Counted from the stretch's first letter, positions 19,178 through 29,428 are shown. The stretch is DNA of 64,000 nt from Shewanella glacialimarina (GCF_020511155.1 NZ_CP041216.1:3348001-3412000); one strand, 5' to 3'. Program-made: numbers and translations. Notes: generated by a model not told the origin, from the sequence alone.

Positions 19178-20527
19178 ATGCAACAAACGTCGCCTCAATC
19201 AATGAATGCTCAAACATCAACACCAGAAATGGCCAACTACTGGATGCCTTTTACTGCCAATAAGCAGTTTAAAGCCAATCCAAGAATATTGACTCATGCT
19301 GAAGGAATGTATTACACCGACGATCATGGTCAAGCCATATTAGATGGCACTGCGGGGTTATGGTGTTGCAACGCAGGTCACGGGCGCAAAAAAATATCCG
19401 AAGCGGTCAGCAAACAAATAACTCAAATGGATTACGCCCCCTCATTTCAGGTGGGCCACCCTCTGGCATTTGAATTAGCCAATAAGCTCACCGAATTAAC
19501 GCCTGCTGGGTTAGATAAAGTCTTTTTCACTAACTCAGGGTCTGAATCTGTAGACACCGCCTTAAAAATGGCCTTGTGCTATCACCGCGCAAATGGCCAG
19601 CCTACACGTACTCGTTTTATCGGCCGAGAACTCGGTTATCACGGTGTCGGTTTTGGCGGTATTTCTGTTGGTGGTATTGGTAACAACCGTAAAACCTTCC
19701 ATGGCCAACTGTTACAAGGTGTTGATCACCTACCCCATACGTTGGACATCCACAATAATGCCTTTTCTCGAGGTCTGCCTAAACAGGGTATCGAAAAAGC
19801 GGAAATTTTAGAGCAGCTTGTCACTTTACACGGTGCAGAAAATATCGCCGCGGTTATTGTTGAGCCAATGTCTGGATCGGCTGGAGTTATCTTACCCCCT
19901 GATGGCTATTTAAAACGTCTACGAGAAATTACTCAAAAGCACGGAATTCTATTAATTTTTGATGAAGTGATCACCGGATTTGGACGACTAGGGGCAGCTT
20001 TTGCCAGTGAATTTTGGCAGGTCACGCCCGACATCATTACTACTGCTAAAGCGATTAATAACGGCGCTATTCCAATGGGTGCTGTCATTGTCAGTAACAC
20101 CCTTCATGACACTTGCATGCAAGGTCCTGACAATATGATCGAATTTTTCCATGGTTATACCTATTCAGGCCATCCCGTTGCTGCGGCATCCGCTTTAGCT
20201 ACATTAGAAATTTACCAACAAGAAAATCTTTTTCAGCGCGCTAAAGACTTAAGCCAATATTTTGAAGATGCGGTACACAGCTTAAAAGGCCTACCTAATA
20301 TTATCGACATACGCAATATTGGGCTAGTTGCTGGGATCCAGTTTTCCCCCAGTGAAAAAGGCATAGGGAAGCGCGGTTATGAAATTTTTGATCGCTGTTT
20401 TAGGCAAGGCACGTTAATCAGGGCGACGGGCGATATCTTAGCCTTATCACCTCCATTAATTGTCGAAAAATCTCAAATTGATGACATGATTAACAGCCTC
20501 ACCGATGCTATTCACGCAGTAGGCTAG
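19178..20527 (+). CDS. Omega-amino acid--pyruvate aminotransferase
   Basis: A 449-residue class III PLP aminotransferase. It shows FFTNSGSESVDTALKMA, LLIFDEVITGFGRLGAAF with the PLP Asp, and TTAKAINNGAIPMG with the Schiff-base Lys. It resembles beta-alanine:pyruvate transaminases. An upstream in-frame ATG at 19154 would add eight residues. ATG 19178 is chosen because AAGGA precedes it by 8 nt. It is followed by a malonate/methylmalonate-semialdehyde dehydrogenase gene, the classic pair that turns beta-alanine into acetyl-CoA. Substrate is inferred from that pairing. Confidence 0.82.
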   Translation: MQQTSPQSMNAQTSTPEMANYWMPFTANKQFKANPRILTHAEGMYYTDDHGQAILDGTAGLWCCNAGHGRKKISEAVSKQITQMDYAPSFQVGHPLAFELANKLTELTPAGLDKVFFTNSGSESVDTALKMALCYHRANGQPTRTRFIGRELGYHGVGFGGISVGGIGNNRKTFHGQLLQGVDHLPHTLDIHNNAFSRGLPKQGIEKAEILEQLVTLHGAENIAAVIVEPMSGSAGVILPPDGYLKRLREITQKHGILLIFDEVITGFGRLGAAFASEFWQVTPDIITTAKAINNGAIPMGAVIVSNTLHDTCMQGPDNMIEFFHGYTYSGHPVAAASALATLEIYQQENLFQRAKDLSQYFEDAVHSLKGLPNIIDIRNIGLVAGIQFSPSEKGIGKRGYEIFDRCFRQGTLIRATGDILALSPPLIVEKSQIDDMINSLTDAIHAVG

Positions 20528-20613
20528 CCCACTTTAAAATCAATAAGCGATGCTAAAAAAATCACTAATTTAAATTCAATATTCACTTTAATCTATTAAT
20601 GCAAAAGGTTTTT

Positions 20614-22110
20614 ATGCTCACTCTATCTCATTATGTCAATGGCAAGCACACAGCAGCAAGCGAACGCAAACAAGCTATTTATGAACCTGCCAATGGTGAA
20701 TTACGTGGTCATGTTTCATTAGCGTGTGAGCAAGAAGTCAGCGATGCCATTCAAATAGCAAAACAGGCGTATCAAACTTGGTCACAGGTTACCCCGCTCA
20801 ATCGCGCTCGTGTATTGTTCAAGTTCAAAGCGTTAATGGAGCAAAACATTGACGAGCTGGCCGAGTTAATTACCCGAGAACATGGCAAAGTGCTAGATGA
20901 TGCTAAAGGTGAGTTAGTTCGCGGACTAGAAGTCGTCGAATTTGCCTGTGGTATTCCGCATTTACTAAAAGGCGAACACACCCAACAAGTGGGTGGCGGC
21001 GTTGACGCTTGGACAGTTAACCAGTCTTTAGGTGTGGTTGCCGGTATTGCGCCTTTTAACTTTCCCGTGATGGTACCAATGTGGATGTTCCCTATTGCCA
21101 TTGCTTGCGGTAATACTTTCATCATGAAACCATCAGAGAAAGATCCAAGTTCCGTGCTGCGTATGGCTGAATTACTTACCGAAGCAGGCTTACCTGATGG
21201 AGTGTTTAACGTAGTAAATGGCGATAAAGAAGCCGTTGATACCCTACTGACTCATCCAGATGTTCAAGCCGTAAGTTTTGTAGGCTCTACCCCAATCGCC
21301 GAATACATTTACAGCACTGCATCAGCCCATGGTAAACGCGTACAAGCCCTTGGCGGCGCTAAAAACCATATGCTATTAATGCCAGATGCCGATTTAGACC
21401 AGGCGGTTAAAGCCCTTATGGGGGCAGCTTATGGCAGTGCGGGGGAACGCTGTATGGCAATTTCAGTCGTGTTAGCGGTTGGCAATAGCGGCGATAAATT
21501 AGTTGAAGCCCTACTCCCTCAAATTGAAAAGCTAAAAATTGGTAACGGTTTAACGCCTGAAATGGATATGGGGCCATTAATTTCAGCTCAGCACCTACAA
21601 AAAGTACGCGACTATGTTGAACAAGGCGTTGCTGAAGGGGCAACACTGATTGCCGATGGCAGAAGTTTATCGGTAAAAGATCAGCAACAGGGTTACTTTT
21701 TAGGTGCGTGCTTGTTCGATAACGTCACCCCAGAGATGACCATTTACCAACAAGAAATTTTTGGTCCGGTATTAGCGATTGTTCGCGTAAAAGATTATGC
21801 GCAGGCGCTTAACCTAATTAACAAACACGAATTTGGCAATGGTACCGCTATATTCACTCAAAATGGTGAAGTGGCAAGACACTTTTGCCACCATGTTGAA
21901 GTCGGCATGGTCGGAGTTAACGTGCCTATCCCTGTGCCAATGGCATTTCATAGTTTTGGTGGCTGGAAACGTTCACTGTTTGGCCCTCTGCATATGCATG
22001 GACCAGATGGCGTTCGTTTTTACACTAAACGTAAAGCCATTACCGCAAGATGGCCAAAAGCCGCTGTGGTTAGTGAAGGTTCGGCCTTTATTATGCCAAC
22101 GATGAACTAA
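20614..22110 (+). CDS. mmsA: CoA-acylating (methyl)malonate-semialdehyde dehydrogenase MmsA
   Basis: A 498-residue ALDH-superfamily enzyme with the MmsA features APFNFPVMVPMWMFP for NAD/CoA binding, LGGAKNHMLLMPDAD in place of the usual ELGGK, and the catalytic Cys in GSAGERCMAISV. It converts malonate or methylmalonate semialdehyde, CoA and NAD+ to acetyl- or propionyl-CoA. ATG 20614 follows AAGG by 5 nt; ATG 20599 lacks a ribosome site. It lies 86 bp after the omega-aminotransferase and 16 bp before the cupin gene. A role in beta-alanine breakdown, a product of spermine/spermidine catabolism, is inferred. Confidence 0.86.
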   Translation: MLTLSHYVNGKHTAASERKQAIYEPANGELRGHVSLACEQEVSDAIQIAKQAYQTWSQVTPLNRARVLFKFKALMEQNIDELAELITREHGKVLDDAKGELVRGLEVVEFACGIPHLLKGEHTQQVGGGVDAWTVNQSLGVVAGIAPFNFPVMVPMWMFPIAIACGNTFIMKPSEKDPSSVLRMAELLTEAGLPDGVFNVVNGDKEAVDTLLTHPDVQAVSFVGSTPIAEYIYSTASAHGKRVQALGGAKNHMLLMPDADLDQAVKALMGAAYGSAGERCMAISVVLAVGNSGDKLVEALLPQIEKLKIGNGLTPEMDMGPLISAQHLQKVRDYVEQGVAEGATLIADGRSLSVKDQQQGYFLGACLFDNVTPEMTIYQQEIFGPVLAIVRVKDYAQALNLINKHEFGNGTAIFTQNGEVARHFCHHVEVGMVGVNVPIPVPMAFHSFGGWKRSLFGPLHMHGPDGVRFYTKRKAITARWPKAAVVSEGSAFIMPTMN

Positions 22111-22126
22111 GAATTGGTGAGTTTAA

Positions 22127-22492
22127 ATGACTAAATTGATTAACGATATACAAAGCTTTTCGACCTCTTCGGCAGGAATAGATAAATATCATCTTGCTGA
22201 TGAAAAAAGACTGCAAGGCAACCCATTACAGAGCGTGCAAAACCATTACGCCAGTCCTTGTTCGCAATTCAATGTTGGCATATGGCAAAGCGAAGCTGGG
22301 TGTTGGAATGTGCAATATACCGAACATGAATACTGTGACATTCTTGAAGGCACTAGTGTAATTACTGATGCTAATGGCGCCAAATTGACGGTTACTGTCG
22401 GCGATAAGTTTGTTATCCCTGCAGGATTTATAGGGACTTGGGAAGTAATTGGCCAGTGTAAAAAGGTGTATGTCATCTTTGAAGCGCAATAA
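22127..22492 (+). CDS. Small cupin-domain protein (DUF861/EutQ-like)
   Basis: A 121-residue single-domain cupin. The core is at about residues 50-115 with EHEYCDILEGTSVITDANG and VGDKFVIPAGFIGTWEV, typical of the DUF861 (ethanolamine-utilisation EutQ-like) cupins. It is the last gene of the aminotransferase-mmsA operon. Such proteins often accompany amine-degradation genes, but no reaction is established. No signal peptide, so it is cytoplasmic. Confidence 0.7.
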   Translation: MTKLINDIQSFSTSSAGIDKYHLADEKRLQGNPLQSVQNHYASPCSQFNVGIWQSEAGCWNVQYTEHEYCDILEGTSVITDANGAKLTVTVGDKFVIPAGFIGTWEVIGQCKKVYVIFEAQ

Positions 22493-22501
22493 GCACCTAC
22501 T

Positions 22502-22524
22502 CAGGGTTAGCATAGCTAACCCTG
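22502..22524 (+). terminator. Hairpin after the cupin gene
   Basis: A perfect 10-bp stem (CAGGGTTAGC / GCTAACCCTG) with a 3-nt loop lies 10 bp past the stop. The downstream tract is TAAAATATATCTTG, a weak U-run. A probable terminator of the omega-aminotransferase operon. Confidence 0.65.
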
Positions 22525-22724
22525 TAAAATATATCTTGCAAAAAATGTTAAAATGATTCACAAATAATACCAGACTACGGTCATAAAAATACCAGACTAA
22601 GATGATGATTTACCTGTAACACCTGCCACGGAGTATAAAACCAAAACATATGTTTTTGGTAAAGTTGGCACCACCAGTTTTGCCCTACAAAACTGAGTAT
22701 ATAACTATAAATGGAGAAGATATC

Positions 22725-23447
22725 GTGTCTAAAACATTCACAAAAACCAGACTAGCGCTATTAGCCGGCCTTACCCTTTCTGCTTCCGTGCTTTCAGGTT
22801 CTGTAATGGCTGAATTTTCAGGTGAAGTGTCACTTACAAATGACTATCGCTTTCGCGGCGTATCTCAAACTGCTGGCGACCCAGCCCTGCAAGCAGGCGT
22901 AGATTGGAGTGCTGAAAACGGCTTTTTTGTAGGCGCATGGGCAAGCAACGTCGACTTTGATGAAGAAGGTTATAATGGCCCTGATATCGAGTTAGATATC
23001 TATGCCGGTTACTACGGTGAAATTAATGACAATACTAGCTGGGACGTCACGCTTTACCGTTACAACTATCCAGGTGATAGTGAACTCGACTATTTAGAAG
23101 CCACTGTAGGTGTAGATTTTAGCGGTTTCAGAGCAGCTTATTGGTATACCAATGATTACGGTGGCAGTGATTTAGACTTACATTACATGGAGCTAAACTA
23201 CGGCTGGGAATTCACTGAAAACTGGAGCTTAGATGTTCATTACGGTTATAACTTTGGTGATGCTTTAGATGATGGCGAAGGCTTTGATAGCTACTCTGAT
23301 TACTCTGTCGGCGTATCGACTGAAGTGGCAGGGTTTGGCCTGTCACTGGCTTATTTAATGACAGATCTAGACGGCGATTATGCTGTTGATGATGGTATAT
23401 TCAAAACTAAAGACACTGTCCTTGCTTCAGTCAGTTACGCTTTTTAA
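22725..23447 (+). CDS. TorF-family putative outer-membrane porin
   Basis: A roughly 240-residue exported protein (TIGR02001/Gcw_chp family). The signal peptide is residues about 1-30 (LALLAGLTLSASVLSGSVMA, cleavage before EFSGEV). The family hallmark SLTNDYRFRGVSQT follows, then alternating aromatic/acidic beta strands. The C-terminal strand SVSYAF has the terminal Phe of a beta-barrel recognised by BAM. The GTG at 22725 is chosen because GGAG lies 8 nt upstream and it places the signal peptide correctly; the ATG at 22650 would add 25 unrelated residues. The transported substrate is unknown. Confidence 0.82.
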   Translation: MSKTFTKTRLALLAGLTLSASVLSGSVMAEFSGEVSLTNDYRFRGVSQTAGDPALQAGVDWSAENGFFVGAWASNVDFDEEGYNGPDIELDIYAGYYGEINDNTSWDVTLYRYNYPGDSELDYLEATVGVDFSGFRAAYWYTNDYGGSDLDLHYMELNYGWEFTENWSLDVHYGYNFGDALDDGEGFDSYSDYSVGVSTEVAGFGLSLAYLMTDLDGDYAVDDGIFKTKDTVLASVSYAF

Positions 23448-23504
23448 AATCAGCTAAGATTCTAAATTAGAAAAACTAAGTTAAATTGATTGAATTACCC
23501 CCTT

Positions 23505-23535
23505 AAAAAGCTTACTCCATGAGTAAGCTTTTTGT
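23505..23535. terminator. Bidirectional terminator, TorF-like gene / RDD gene
   Basis: A perfect 13-bp stem (AAAAAGCTTACTC / GAGTAAGCTTTTT) with a 3-nt loop. It is flanked by T-rich DNA on the plus strand (TTTGTTTGTT) and A-rich DNA on the other side. It serves the convergent genes ending at 23447 and 23542. Confidence 0.85.
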
Positions 23536-23541
23536 TTGTTG

Positions 23542-23946
23542 TTATTGGTTACTATTAAGCAACTTTTTCACCACAAGTGTACCCGCCATCATGTCATGAA
23601 AGCTTCGGTTCTTTTTTGAAACGAAAATAGGGATCAGCAATATCAAATTAATAGAGACTAACAATGAAAACAGCAAACACCTGACGAAGTACTTTCCAAC
23701 AGTTGGTTTTAGCCCAGTTTTCTCATCTATGACTTCAATTTTGAATAATTTTTTGCCTACATTTATATCCAAAACCCAATATAAAAAGAACAATAATGGA
23801 ATGAGCAGAAACATCACATAGCCTATTGGCAATGTGATGCCAGCCAACATTAACCCTTTAGCAATAAGCATAATCACTATTAATATAATGACAATATCGA
23901 TTGTAAATGCGCCAATTCTGGCCGTACTGACGGTTTCTCTTTCCAT
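23542..23946 (-). CDS. RDD-family membrane protein
   Basis: A 134-residue inner-membrane protein. The N-terminal ARIGAFTIDIVII, with Arg and Asp spaced as in RDD proteins, starts the first membrane helix. Two more helices follow (about 37-60 and about 88-110) before the Asp of SFHDMMAGTLVV. The function of the family is not settled; ion/proton exchange has been shown for some members. Monocistronic. Confidence 0.78.
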   Translation of the reverse strand: MERETVSTARIGAFTIDIVIILIVIMLIAKGLMLAGITLPIGYVMFLLIPLLFFLYWVLDINVGKKLFKIEVIDEKTGLKPTVGKYFVRCLLFSLLVSINLILLIPIFVSKKNRSFHDMMAGTLVVKKLLNSNQ

Positions 23947-24005
23947 GAGCTATTCCTTTAAAAATGTATCCATTAGTAACCTTGATAAGCACTCACCATA
24001 AGCCA

Positions 24006-25307
24006 TTAACTACGACTGGTATAATCACCCCATGCTAACCACTTATAGGTAGTTAACGCATCTAATGCCATTGGCCCACGAGCATGTAATTTTTGGGTAC
24101 TGACCGCCACTTCGGCGCCTAAACCAAATTGAGAACCATCGGTAAAACGAGTACTAGCGTTAACATACACAGCGGCTGAATCAACTTGATTCATAAAGTA
24201 ACTGGCAGCATGAATATCGTCGGTTAAAATCGCTTCAGAATGCCCGCTTGAATATTGACGAATATGACTAATGGCCCCATCAATATTATCAACCACTTTA
24301 ATGCCCAAGGTTAATGATAACCACTCAGTTGAAAACGACTCATCATCAGCGGCGGCGCTGACATCAAAACCTAACCCCTCTAAATACCCTTGAGCTTGAT
24401 CGCAAGCGTAAAACCTCACCCCAAGACTGTGTAAATGGGCAGCCACTTTAGGCACAAACTCACTGGCAACCGCTTGATCAACTAATAAGGTATCAAGGGC
24501 GTTACACACGGTTGGCCGTTGCACTTTCGCGTTAGCGATAACATCTATAGCACGACTTAAATCAGCACTTTTATCTACCAATAAATGACAAATACCAATA
24601 CCGCCAAGAATAACTGGAATACTAGACTGCTCAGCGCATAAACGCTGTAAAGTATGACCACCGCGAGGAATGATCATATCGACATATTTATCTAGGCGCA
24701 GTAGGCCGCTAACAATAGCGCGCTCTGGTGAATCAATTAGCTGAACCGCGCCTTCAGGCAAGTTCAAGCTAGTTAATGCACCGCGGATAACTTCACTCAA
24801 TACTTTATTTGATTCAATGGTTTCTTTACCACCACGTAAAATAACCGCATTACCGGTTTTTAAAGCAAGCACAGCAATATCGACAGTAACATTAGGACGA
24901 GCTTCATAAATGACTCCCACCACACCTAAAGGTACACTGCGCTGAGTCAGTCGCAATCCATTATCAAGCAACTGACTTGCAGCTTCTTTTCCTATTGGGT
25001 CGGCTAAGGCAATCACATTATCAATATCGCCAATAATGCCCGCTAAGCGACCTTCATCAAGCATTAAGCGATCAATCATGGCATCGGTTAAGCCATTACC
25101 TTTAGCGGCGATAACATCTTTAGCATTGGCGGCTAAAATAACCTCTGCATGCTCTGCTAAGCTCTGGCTAATGGTTTGTAAAAGGTGATTTTTTTGTTTA
25201 GCCGATAAAGTGGCCAGGATAAAACTGGCCGCTTTAGCTTGCTGGCCTAAGTTAACCAGATACTCATTAACTTGATCTTGTTTTACTGACACTTGATTAA
25301 CTGACAT
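24006..25307 (-). CDS. proA: Gamma-glutamyl phosphate reductase ProA
   Basis: A 433-residue enzyme of proline biosynthesis. It reduces gamma-glutamyl phosphate with NADPH to glutamate semialdehyde. Recognisable are [31 protein letters not shown] and the catalytic Cys in [13 protein letters not shown], plus [20 protein letters not shown] near the C-terminus. Slightly longer than E. coli ProA (417). Its start overlaps the proB stop by 11 bp, so the two are translationally coupled. Confidence 0.95.
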   Translation of the reverse strand: MSVNQVSVKQDQVNEYLVNLGQQAKAASFILATLSAKQKNHLLQTISQSLAEHAEVILAANAKDVIAAKGNGLTDAMIDRLMLDEGRLAGIIGDIDNVIALADPIGKEAASQLLDNGLRLTQRSVPLGVVGVIYEARPNVTVDIAVLALKTGNAVILRGGKETIESNKVLSEVIRGALTSLNLPEGAVQLIDSPERAIVSGLLRLDKYVDMIIPRGGHTLQRLCAEQSSIPVILGGIGICHLLVDKSADLSRAIDVIANAKVQRPTVCNALDTLLVDQAVASEFVPKVAAHLHSLGVRFYACDQAQGYLEGLGFDVSAAADDESFSTEWLSLTLGIKVVDNIDGAISHIRQYSSGHSEAILTDDIHAASYFMNQVDSAAVYVNASTRFTDGSQFGLGAEVAVSTQKLHARGPMALDALTTYKWLAWGDYTSRS

Positions 25308-26427
25308 GTACTGTTTCCTTGTTTTCTAATACCACCATATCATTGCGATGAACCGCGGCATCACCATAGTCATAACCTAAAATAGCTTCAATCTCATTTG
25401 AATGCTTACCGCAAATTTTACGTAAATCGGCGGCGCAATATCGACTGATCCCTTTACCCAGTACTTTTGCCTGAGCATTGACAATTAACACGGTTGCGCC
25501 ACGCTCAAAATTACCTTCAATACGAGCAATGCCTTTAGACAATAAGCTGCGGCCACTTTCAATAACGGCAGTAGCAGCGCCCTGATCAATATACAGTTTT
25601 CCCTGGCTAGCCGGGCCGGCCAAAATCCACTGTTTACGGCTTTCAAGTGGCGTATCTATGGCACTAAAATGTGTCCCTACAGACTCTCGCATAGCCACTT
25701 TATTAATCACATCTGGATGATGGCCAGAAGCGATAACCACCTCAATTCCCGCACGTCTGGCAATATCAGCAGCTTCAAGTTTAGTTGCCATACCGCCTGT
25801 GCCTAAACCGGAAACCGAACCGCCCGCTAACAAACGTAAACTGTCGTCAATATTGACCACCTGTTTGATTAACTGGGCATCAGGGTTAGTTCGCGGGTCG
25901 GCATCAAAAAGGCCTTTTTGATCGGTCAGCAAAATCAATAAATCAGCATCACAAAGTAATGCGGCGCGCGCCGATAAATTGTCATTGTCGCCCACCTTAA
26001 TTTCATTGGTTGCTACGGCATCATTTTCATTAATGATCGGAATAATATTGTTATCGAGTAACGCATTTAAGGTATCGCGGGCATTCAAATAGCGTTCGCG
26101 GTCTTGCAGATCGGCCCGTGTCAGCAGCAATTGCCCCACGTGTAAACCGTACAAACTAAACAGTTGTGACCAGGCGAGAATTAACTGGCTTTGCCCTACC
26201 GCGGCAAGCAGCTGTTTATGCGCCATGGTATCAGGCAAAATGGGGTATTGCAGATGTTCACGCCCCGCAGCAATAGCGCCTGAAGTACATAACACCACTT
26301 CAACACCCGATTTCATTAAATAAGCCATTTGTCTGGCCAACTCAACCATATGTGCTTTATCTAATTTTTTGCTGCCAGAAGTCAGTACACTGGTGCCTAA
26401 CTTCACTACCACGCGGCGATAACCCAT
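25297..26427 (-). CDS. proB: Glutamate 5-kinase ProB
   Basis: A 376-residue first enzyme of proline synthesis. The amino-acid-kinase domain is residues about 1-260 ([38 protein letters not shown]). A C-terminal PUA domain is at about 280-365. Feedback inhibition by proline is a property of the family. It is upstream of and overlaps proA. E. coli ProB has 367 residues. Confidence 0.95.
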   Translation of the reverse strand: MGYRRVVVKLGTSVLTSGSKKLDKAHMVELARQMAYLMKSGVEVVLCTSGAIAAGREHLQYPILPDTMAHKQLLAAVGQSQLILAWSQLFSLYGLHVGQLLLTRADLQDRERYLNARDTLNALLDNNIIPIINENDAVATNEIKVGDNDNLSARAALLCDADLLILLTDQKGLFDADPRTNPDAQLIKQVVNIDDSLRLLAGGSVSGLGTGGMATKLEAADIARRAGIEVVIASGHHPDVINKVAMRESVGTHFSAIDTPLESRKQWILAGPASQGKLYIDQGAATAVIESGRSLLSKGIARIEGNFERGATVLIVNAQAKVLGKGISRYCAADLRKICGKHSNEIEAILGYDYGDAAVHRNDMVVLENKETVHVS

Positions 26428-26550
26428 TTAAGCTTCTCTCAAATTTGATTGATAAATAGTACGAGCTATTTTTATACCCAATTCGCTACAAAATTCCTAG
26501 ATAAAGCTGCATTTGAATCGGCTTAAATGAATTTAATTCGAGATAAGCAA

Positions 26551-26579
26551 TAAAAAAGGGCTATGCATTGCATAACCCT
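26551..26579 (-). terminator. Terminator after the purine permease gene
   Basis: A 10-bp stem with one G-U-type mismatch (26557-26566 with 26570-26579) and a 3-nt loop is followed on the minus strand by TTTTTTATTG. It lies 28 bp past the permease stop. Confidence 0.8.
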
Positions 26580-26606
26580 TAATTAATATGACTCGACTTA
26601 CACGAC

Positions 26607-27896
26607 CTAGCCGTAAATAAACTTCACCAGAAATAAAATGGCTATAAATATCACACCGGCATTTAAGTCTTTAAATCGACCTGTTAATAGCTTTATCACT
26701 AAATAAGAGATAAACCCAAAACCAATAGCATTCGCAATAGAGAACGTCAGCGGCATTAATAAACAGGTTACCACTACCGGAGCTGCTTCAGTTAAGTCAT
26801 CCCAATCAACATTAACAAGACCAGACATCATCAAAATAGCGACGTAAAATAACGCACCCGATGTAGCGTAGGCTGGCACCATACCCGCTAATGGCGAAAT
26901 AAATAATGCCGCTAAGAATAAAATGCCGACTACCACAGCGGTTAAGCCTGTACGACCACCTGCACTCACACCCGCAGTACTTTCAATATAACTGGTGGTA
27001 GTAGATGTACCTAACATGGCACCGGTAATGGTGGCAACACTGTCTGCCGTTAAGGCGCGTTTAACTCGTGGTAAACGGCCTTTATCATCTAAGAAACCAC
27101 CCCGTTGAGCCACAGCAACCAAAGTGCCTGAGGTATCGAATAAATCGACAAACAAGAAGGCAAAAATCACTGAAATCATGCTAATTTCTAATACGCTGGA
27201 AATATCCATTTTCATGAATGTCGGCATAATAGAAGGAGGTACAGACACTAAGCCATTGTATTGCACATCACCAAATAGCAAACCTAATACGGTGACGGTC
27301 ATAATGCTGAGAATGACCGCCGCTTTCCAGCCGCGATGCACCATTGCAATGATCAGAAAGAACCCAAGTGATGCCATCACAGCCGGAAACGACGTGATAT
27401 CGCCCATAGTCACTAAGGTAGCAGGGCTTGCCACCACAATGCCGGCACTTTTTAAGCCGATTAAGGCTAAAAATAACCCGATACCTGCGGCAATACCAAA
27501 CCGTAACGACATTGGAATACTGTTAACAATCCACTCACGAATTTTGACTAGAGACAACACCAAGAAACAGACACCCGACATAAACACAGCGCCTAGTGCA
27601 GTTTCCCAGCTGTATCCCATCTCACCGACCACGGTGTAAGTAAAGAAGGCATTTAGCCCCATCCCCGGTGCTAGCGCGATAGGATAATTGGCTAACAACC
27701 CCATGATTAAACAACCAATTGCAGCAGCTAAACAGGTTGCGACGAATACAGCACCATGATCCATTCCTGCATCTGCAAGCATCATTGGGTTAACAAAAAT
27801 GATGTAAGCCATAGTTAAAAAGGTCGTTAAACCCGCAACCACTTCTTGCTTTAACGAGGTATTGTTTTGTTTTAGTTTAAATAGTTTTTCTAGCAT
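26607..27896 (-). CDS. AzgA-type purine (guanine/hypoxanthine/adenine) permease
   Basis: A 429-residue inner-membrane transporter with about 12-14 membrane spans (NCS2/AzgA branch). Landmarks are GLTTFLTMAYIIFVNP in helix 1, ALAPGMGLNAFFTY in helix 3, and LFDTSGTLVAVAQRGG. It imports nucleobases by proton symport. ATG 27896 is chosen (GAG 5 nt upstream, and the MLEKLFKL start is typical). Reading back to 27977 adds 27 unusual residues. Closest in pattern to E. coli GhxP/GhxQ/PurP, but the exact base is not readable from sequence. Confidence 0.87.
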   Translation of the reverse strand: MLEKLFKLKQNNTSLKQEVVAGLTTFLTMAYIIFVNPMMLADAGMDHGAVFVATCLAAAIGCLIMGLLANYPIALAPGMGLNAFFTYTVVGEMGYSWETALGAVFMSGVCFLVLSLVKIREWIVNSIPMSLRFGIAAGIGLFLALIGLKSAGIVVASPATLVTMGDITSFPAVMASLGFFLIIAMVHRGWKAAVILSIMTVTVLGLLFGDVQYNGLVSVPPSIMPTFMKMDISSVLEISMISVIFAFLFVDLFDTSGTLVAVAQRGGFLDDKGRLPRVKRALTADSVATITGAMLGTSTTTSYIESTAGVSAGGRTGLTAVVVGILFLAALFISPLAGMVPAYATSGALFYVAILMMSGLVNVDWDDLTEAAPVVVTCLLMPLTFSIANAIGFGFISYLVIKLLTGRFKDLNAGVIFIAILFLVKFIYG

Positions 27897-27977
27897 AGAA
27901 CTCGTTACCTTGGGTGTAGGGTTAATTAATGTTTTTATTATTTTGAGCTGATCCGATAAATGACCCCGAATGCTCAA

Positions 27978-28323
27978 AGGAGGGAGATTATATCCTGTAG
28001 CATGTTATAAAATCATACTTTAGACGCAAAAACACCTGATAAAGCCTGAAAACAGACTTTTTGTAGCAGGTTAATCACTTTTAAAACTGAATGAGGGTAA
28101 TACCAATCATGCGTTAGAAGCTTCACTTTCAATGAAAATTATAAGGTGATTTTGCTAATAGGTTTAACACGCAACAATTTACGTTACATGGTAGCTTCAG
28201 ATTAACGGTAACACTCGACACGTGTTAGCACTACGCTCTGTGATGTAAGAAATGCATTAAAAATTAAAACTCATTTTTGGTAGATATTTTGATTAAGAAA
28301 CTATGAGTTAAACTATAGTCTTG
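27978..28323. other. Gene-poor segment upstream of purine permease
   Basis: Contains the permease promoter on the minus strand. A half-site GACGCAAAAAC near 28023 recalls a PurR half-box but lacks the second half. No ORF or RNA structure is convincing. Near 28160-28190 TTTAACACGCAACAATTTACGTTA forms a small imperfect inverted repeat; whether it relates to the attC-like spacers further right is unclear. Confidence 0.3.
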
Positions 28324-28821
28324 TTATACAATTTTTAACTGCTTACTCCATTCTGACCACGAAATAGACCGTCCAGGAAATGCTACTTTAGCAAAGGGCC
28401 AGTCATTAGAGAGCCATTTAACAACAACATTATACAGTTCTTGATCTAACCCTAAACTATCATCCCGCACCCATAAATATACATCGCAATCATGATGTTG
28501 GGATTGACTGGGATCTATATAAACAGAACCAAGACATTTGGTTTCATTATGATTAAAAACTGAATATGCAAATGCCTCCCTAGATTCAAACTCTTTTTTG
28601 TGGATTTTAAGACTTTCAATATTGGCTTCTATCAACATGTCGATTTTTGGCCAATCTGAGCCTAAGCCAAAAATGCCTTGAAGTCTCTTCTGGCTAGACA
28701 TCACAGCCTCAAAATCTAAGTCTGCAATTGAATCCTCTAGCACTCTGAAATAAAAGTGTTCTGTATTTAAAAATAGTGGAACAACAAATGATTTATGTAT
28801 AAAACTTAATGACATACTCAA
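28324..28821 (-). CDS. GNAT-like acetyltransferase-related protein
   Basis: A 165-residue protein. The segment SREAFAYSVFNHNETKCLGSVYIDPS (about 83-108) reads like beta strands 2-4 of a GNAT fold, and VYLWVRDDSLGLDQELYNVVVKWLSNDWPF like the region before the acetyl-CoA helix. The usual Q/RxxGxG/A loop is not clear, so activity is uncertain. No signal peptide. It is the third of three same-strand small genes separated by related spacers. Confidence 0.6.
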   Translation of the reverse strand: MSMSLSFIHKSFVVPLFLNTEHFYFRVLEDSIADLDFEAVMSSQKRLQGIFGLGSDWPKIDMLIEANIESLKIHKKEFESREAFAYSVFNHNETKCLGSVYIDPSQSQHHDCDVYLWVRDDSLGLDQELYNVVVKWLSNDWPFAKVAFPGRSISWSEWSKQLKIV

Positions 28822-28836
28822 AACTGTCCGTAGTAA

Positions 28837-28928
28837 TATAACGCTAAACTAACGGAGAAAAGCACTGCGAGACAATCGCGAATCAGCGCAGTGTTTTTGT
28901 CTCAATGACTGAAGGGCATGCGTTAAAC
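28837..28928 (-). repeat. attC-like spacer C
   Basis: Read on the minus strand, it begins GTTTAACGC and ends GCGTTATA, with outer arms TAACGC/GCGTTA. Inside, an imperfect stem GAGACAAAAACACTGCG pairs with CGCAGTGCTTTTCTCC. This outer-box, gap, inner-stem layout is that of an integron attC site. It starts 23 bp after one stop codon and ends 16 bp before the next start. It shares CCCTTCxGTCATxGAG with spacer B. The inner stem followed by CTTTTC could alternatively act as a terminator. Confidence 0.45.
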
Positions 28929-28951
28929 CTTGCTACGCCCTTGCACTATTC

Positions 28952-29404
28952 TTAATACTTCCTAATGACAGACACCTTGCCGTCTTCTATTTCTAAAACT
29001 TCCATAGTCTCATAGCTTTGATCAATAACTTCTTTAGTTTGAGGATGAACACCACTGCTATGGGTTAAATAAGTGATGACAACAGCATTATAAGCGGGGA
29101 CAACCTCATAAAGTTCAGCTGAATAGTTTGTATGGGAGCCGAGATAGAATGACATGCCATTACGCATACTTTCTTTGCCGTCCGGTAAACGTGAATCGTC
29201 GGGATCGTAAGGTAGGTGTTGGTGCCCCACATCATCTTTTAAGAACGCCAAATAATGTTCTATATCCTGTTTAGTAGCATTTGGTGCTTGGGTGGCTTTC
29301 CATGCTGTAAAGTACGATTTTCCAAATTCTGTTAAATCAATTTCTGCAGCACTCAGTGATAGCGAAATCGACAGGGATAACAAAAATAAATACAATTTTT
29401 TCAA
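28952..29404 (-). CDS. Exported NTF2/SnoaL-like protein
   Basis: A 150-residue protein with a signal peptide at about 1-19 (LYLFLLSLSISLSLSAA). A small NTF2-like (SnoaL) domain follows (FGKSYFTAWKATQAP... MEVLEIEDGKVSVIRKY). The start is TTG, supported by AGGAG 6-7 nt upstream. It presumably acts in the periplasm, with ligand or reaction unknown. It lies between two attC-like spacers, each within 25-30 bp of the gene ends. Confidence 0.6.
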   Translation of the reverse strand: MKKLYLFLLSLSISLSLSAAEIDLTEFGKSYFTAWKATQAPNATKQDIEHYLAFLKDDVGHQHLPYDPDDSRLPDGKESMRNGMSFYLGSHTNYSAELYEVVPAYNAVVITYLTHSSGVHPQTKEVIDQSYETMEVLEIEDGKVSVIRKY

Positions 29405-29428
29405 AATAAACTCCTATGTTAATTGCGG

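Noticed and set aside
28020..28040. PurR box upstream of the purine permease
   Set aside because: Only a half-site (GACGCAAAAAC) is present; the second half of ACGCAAACGTTTGCGT is missing.
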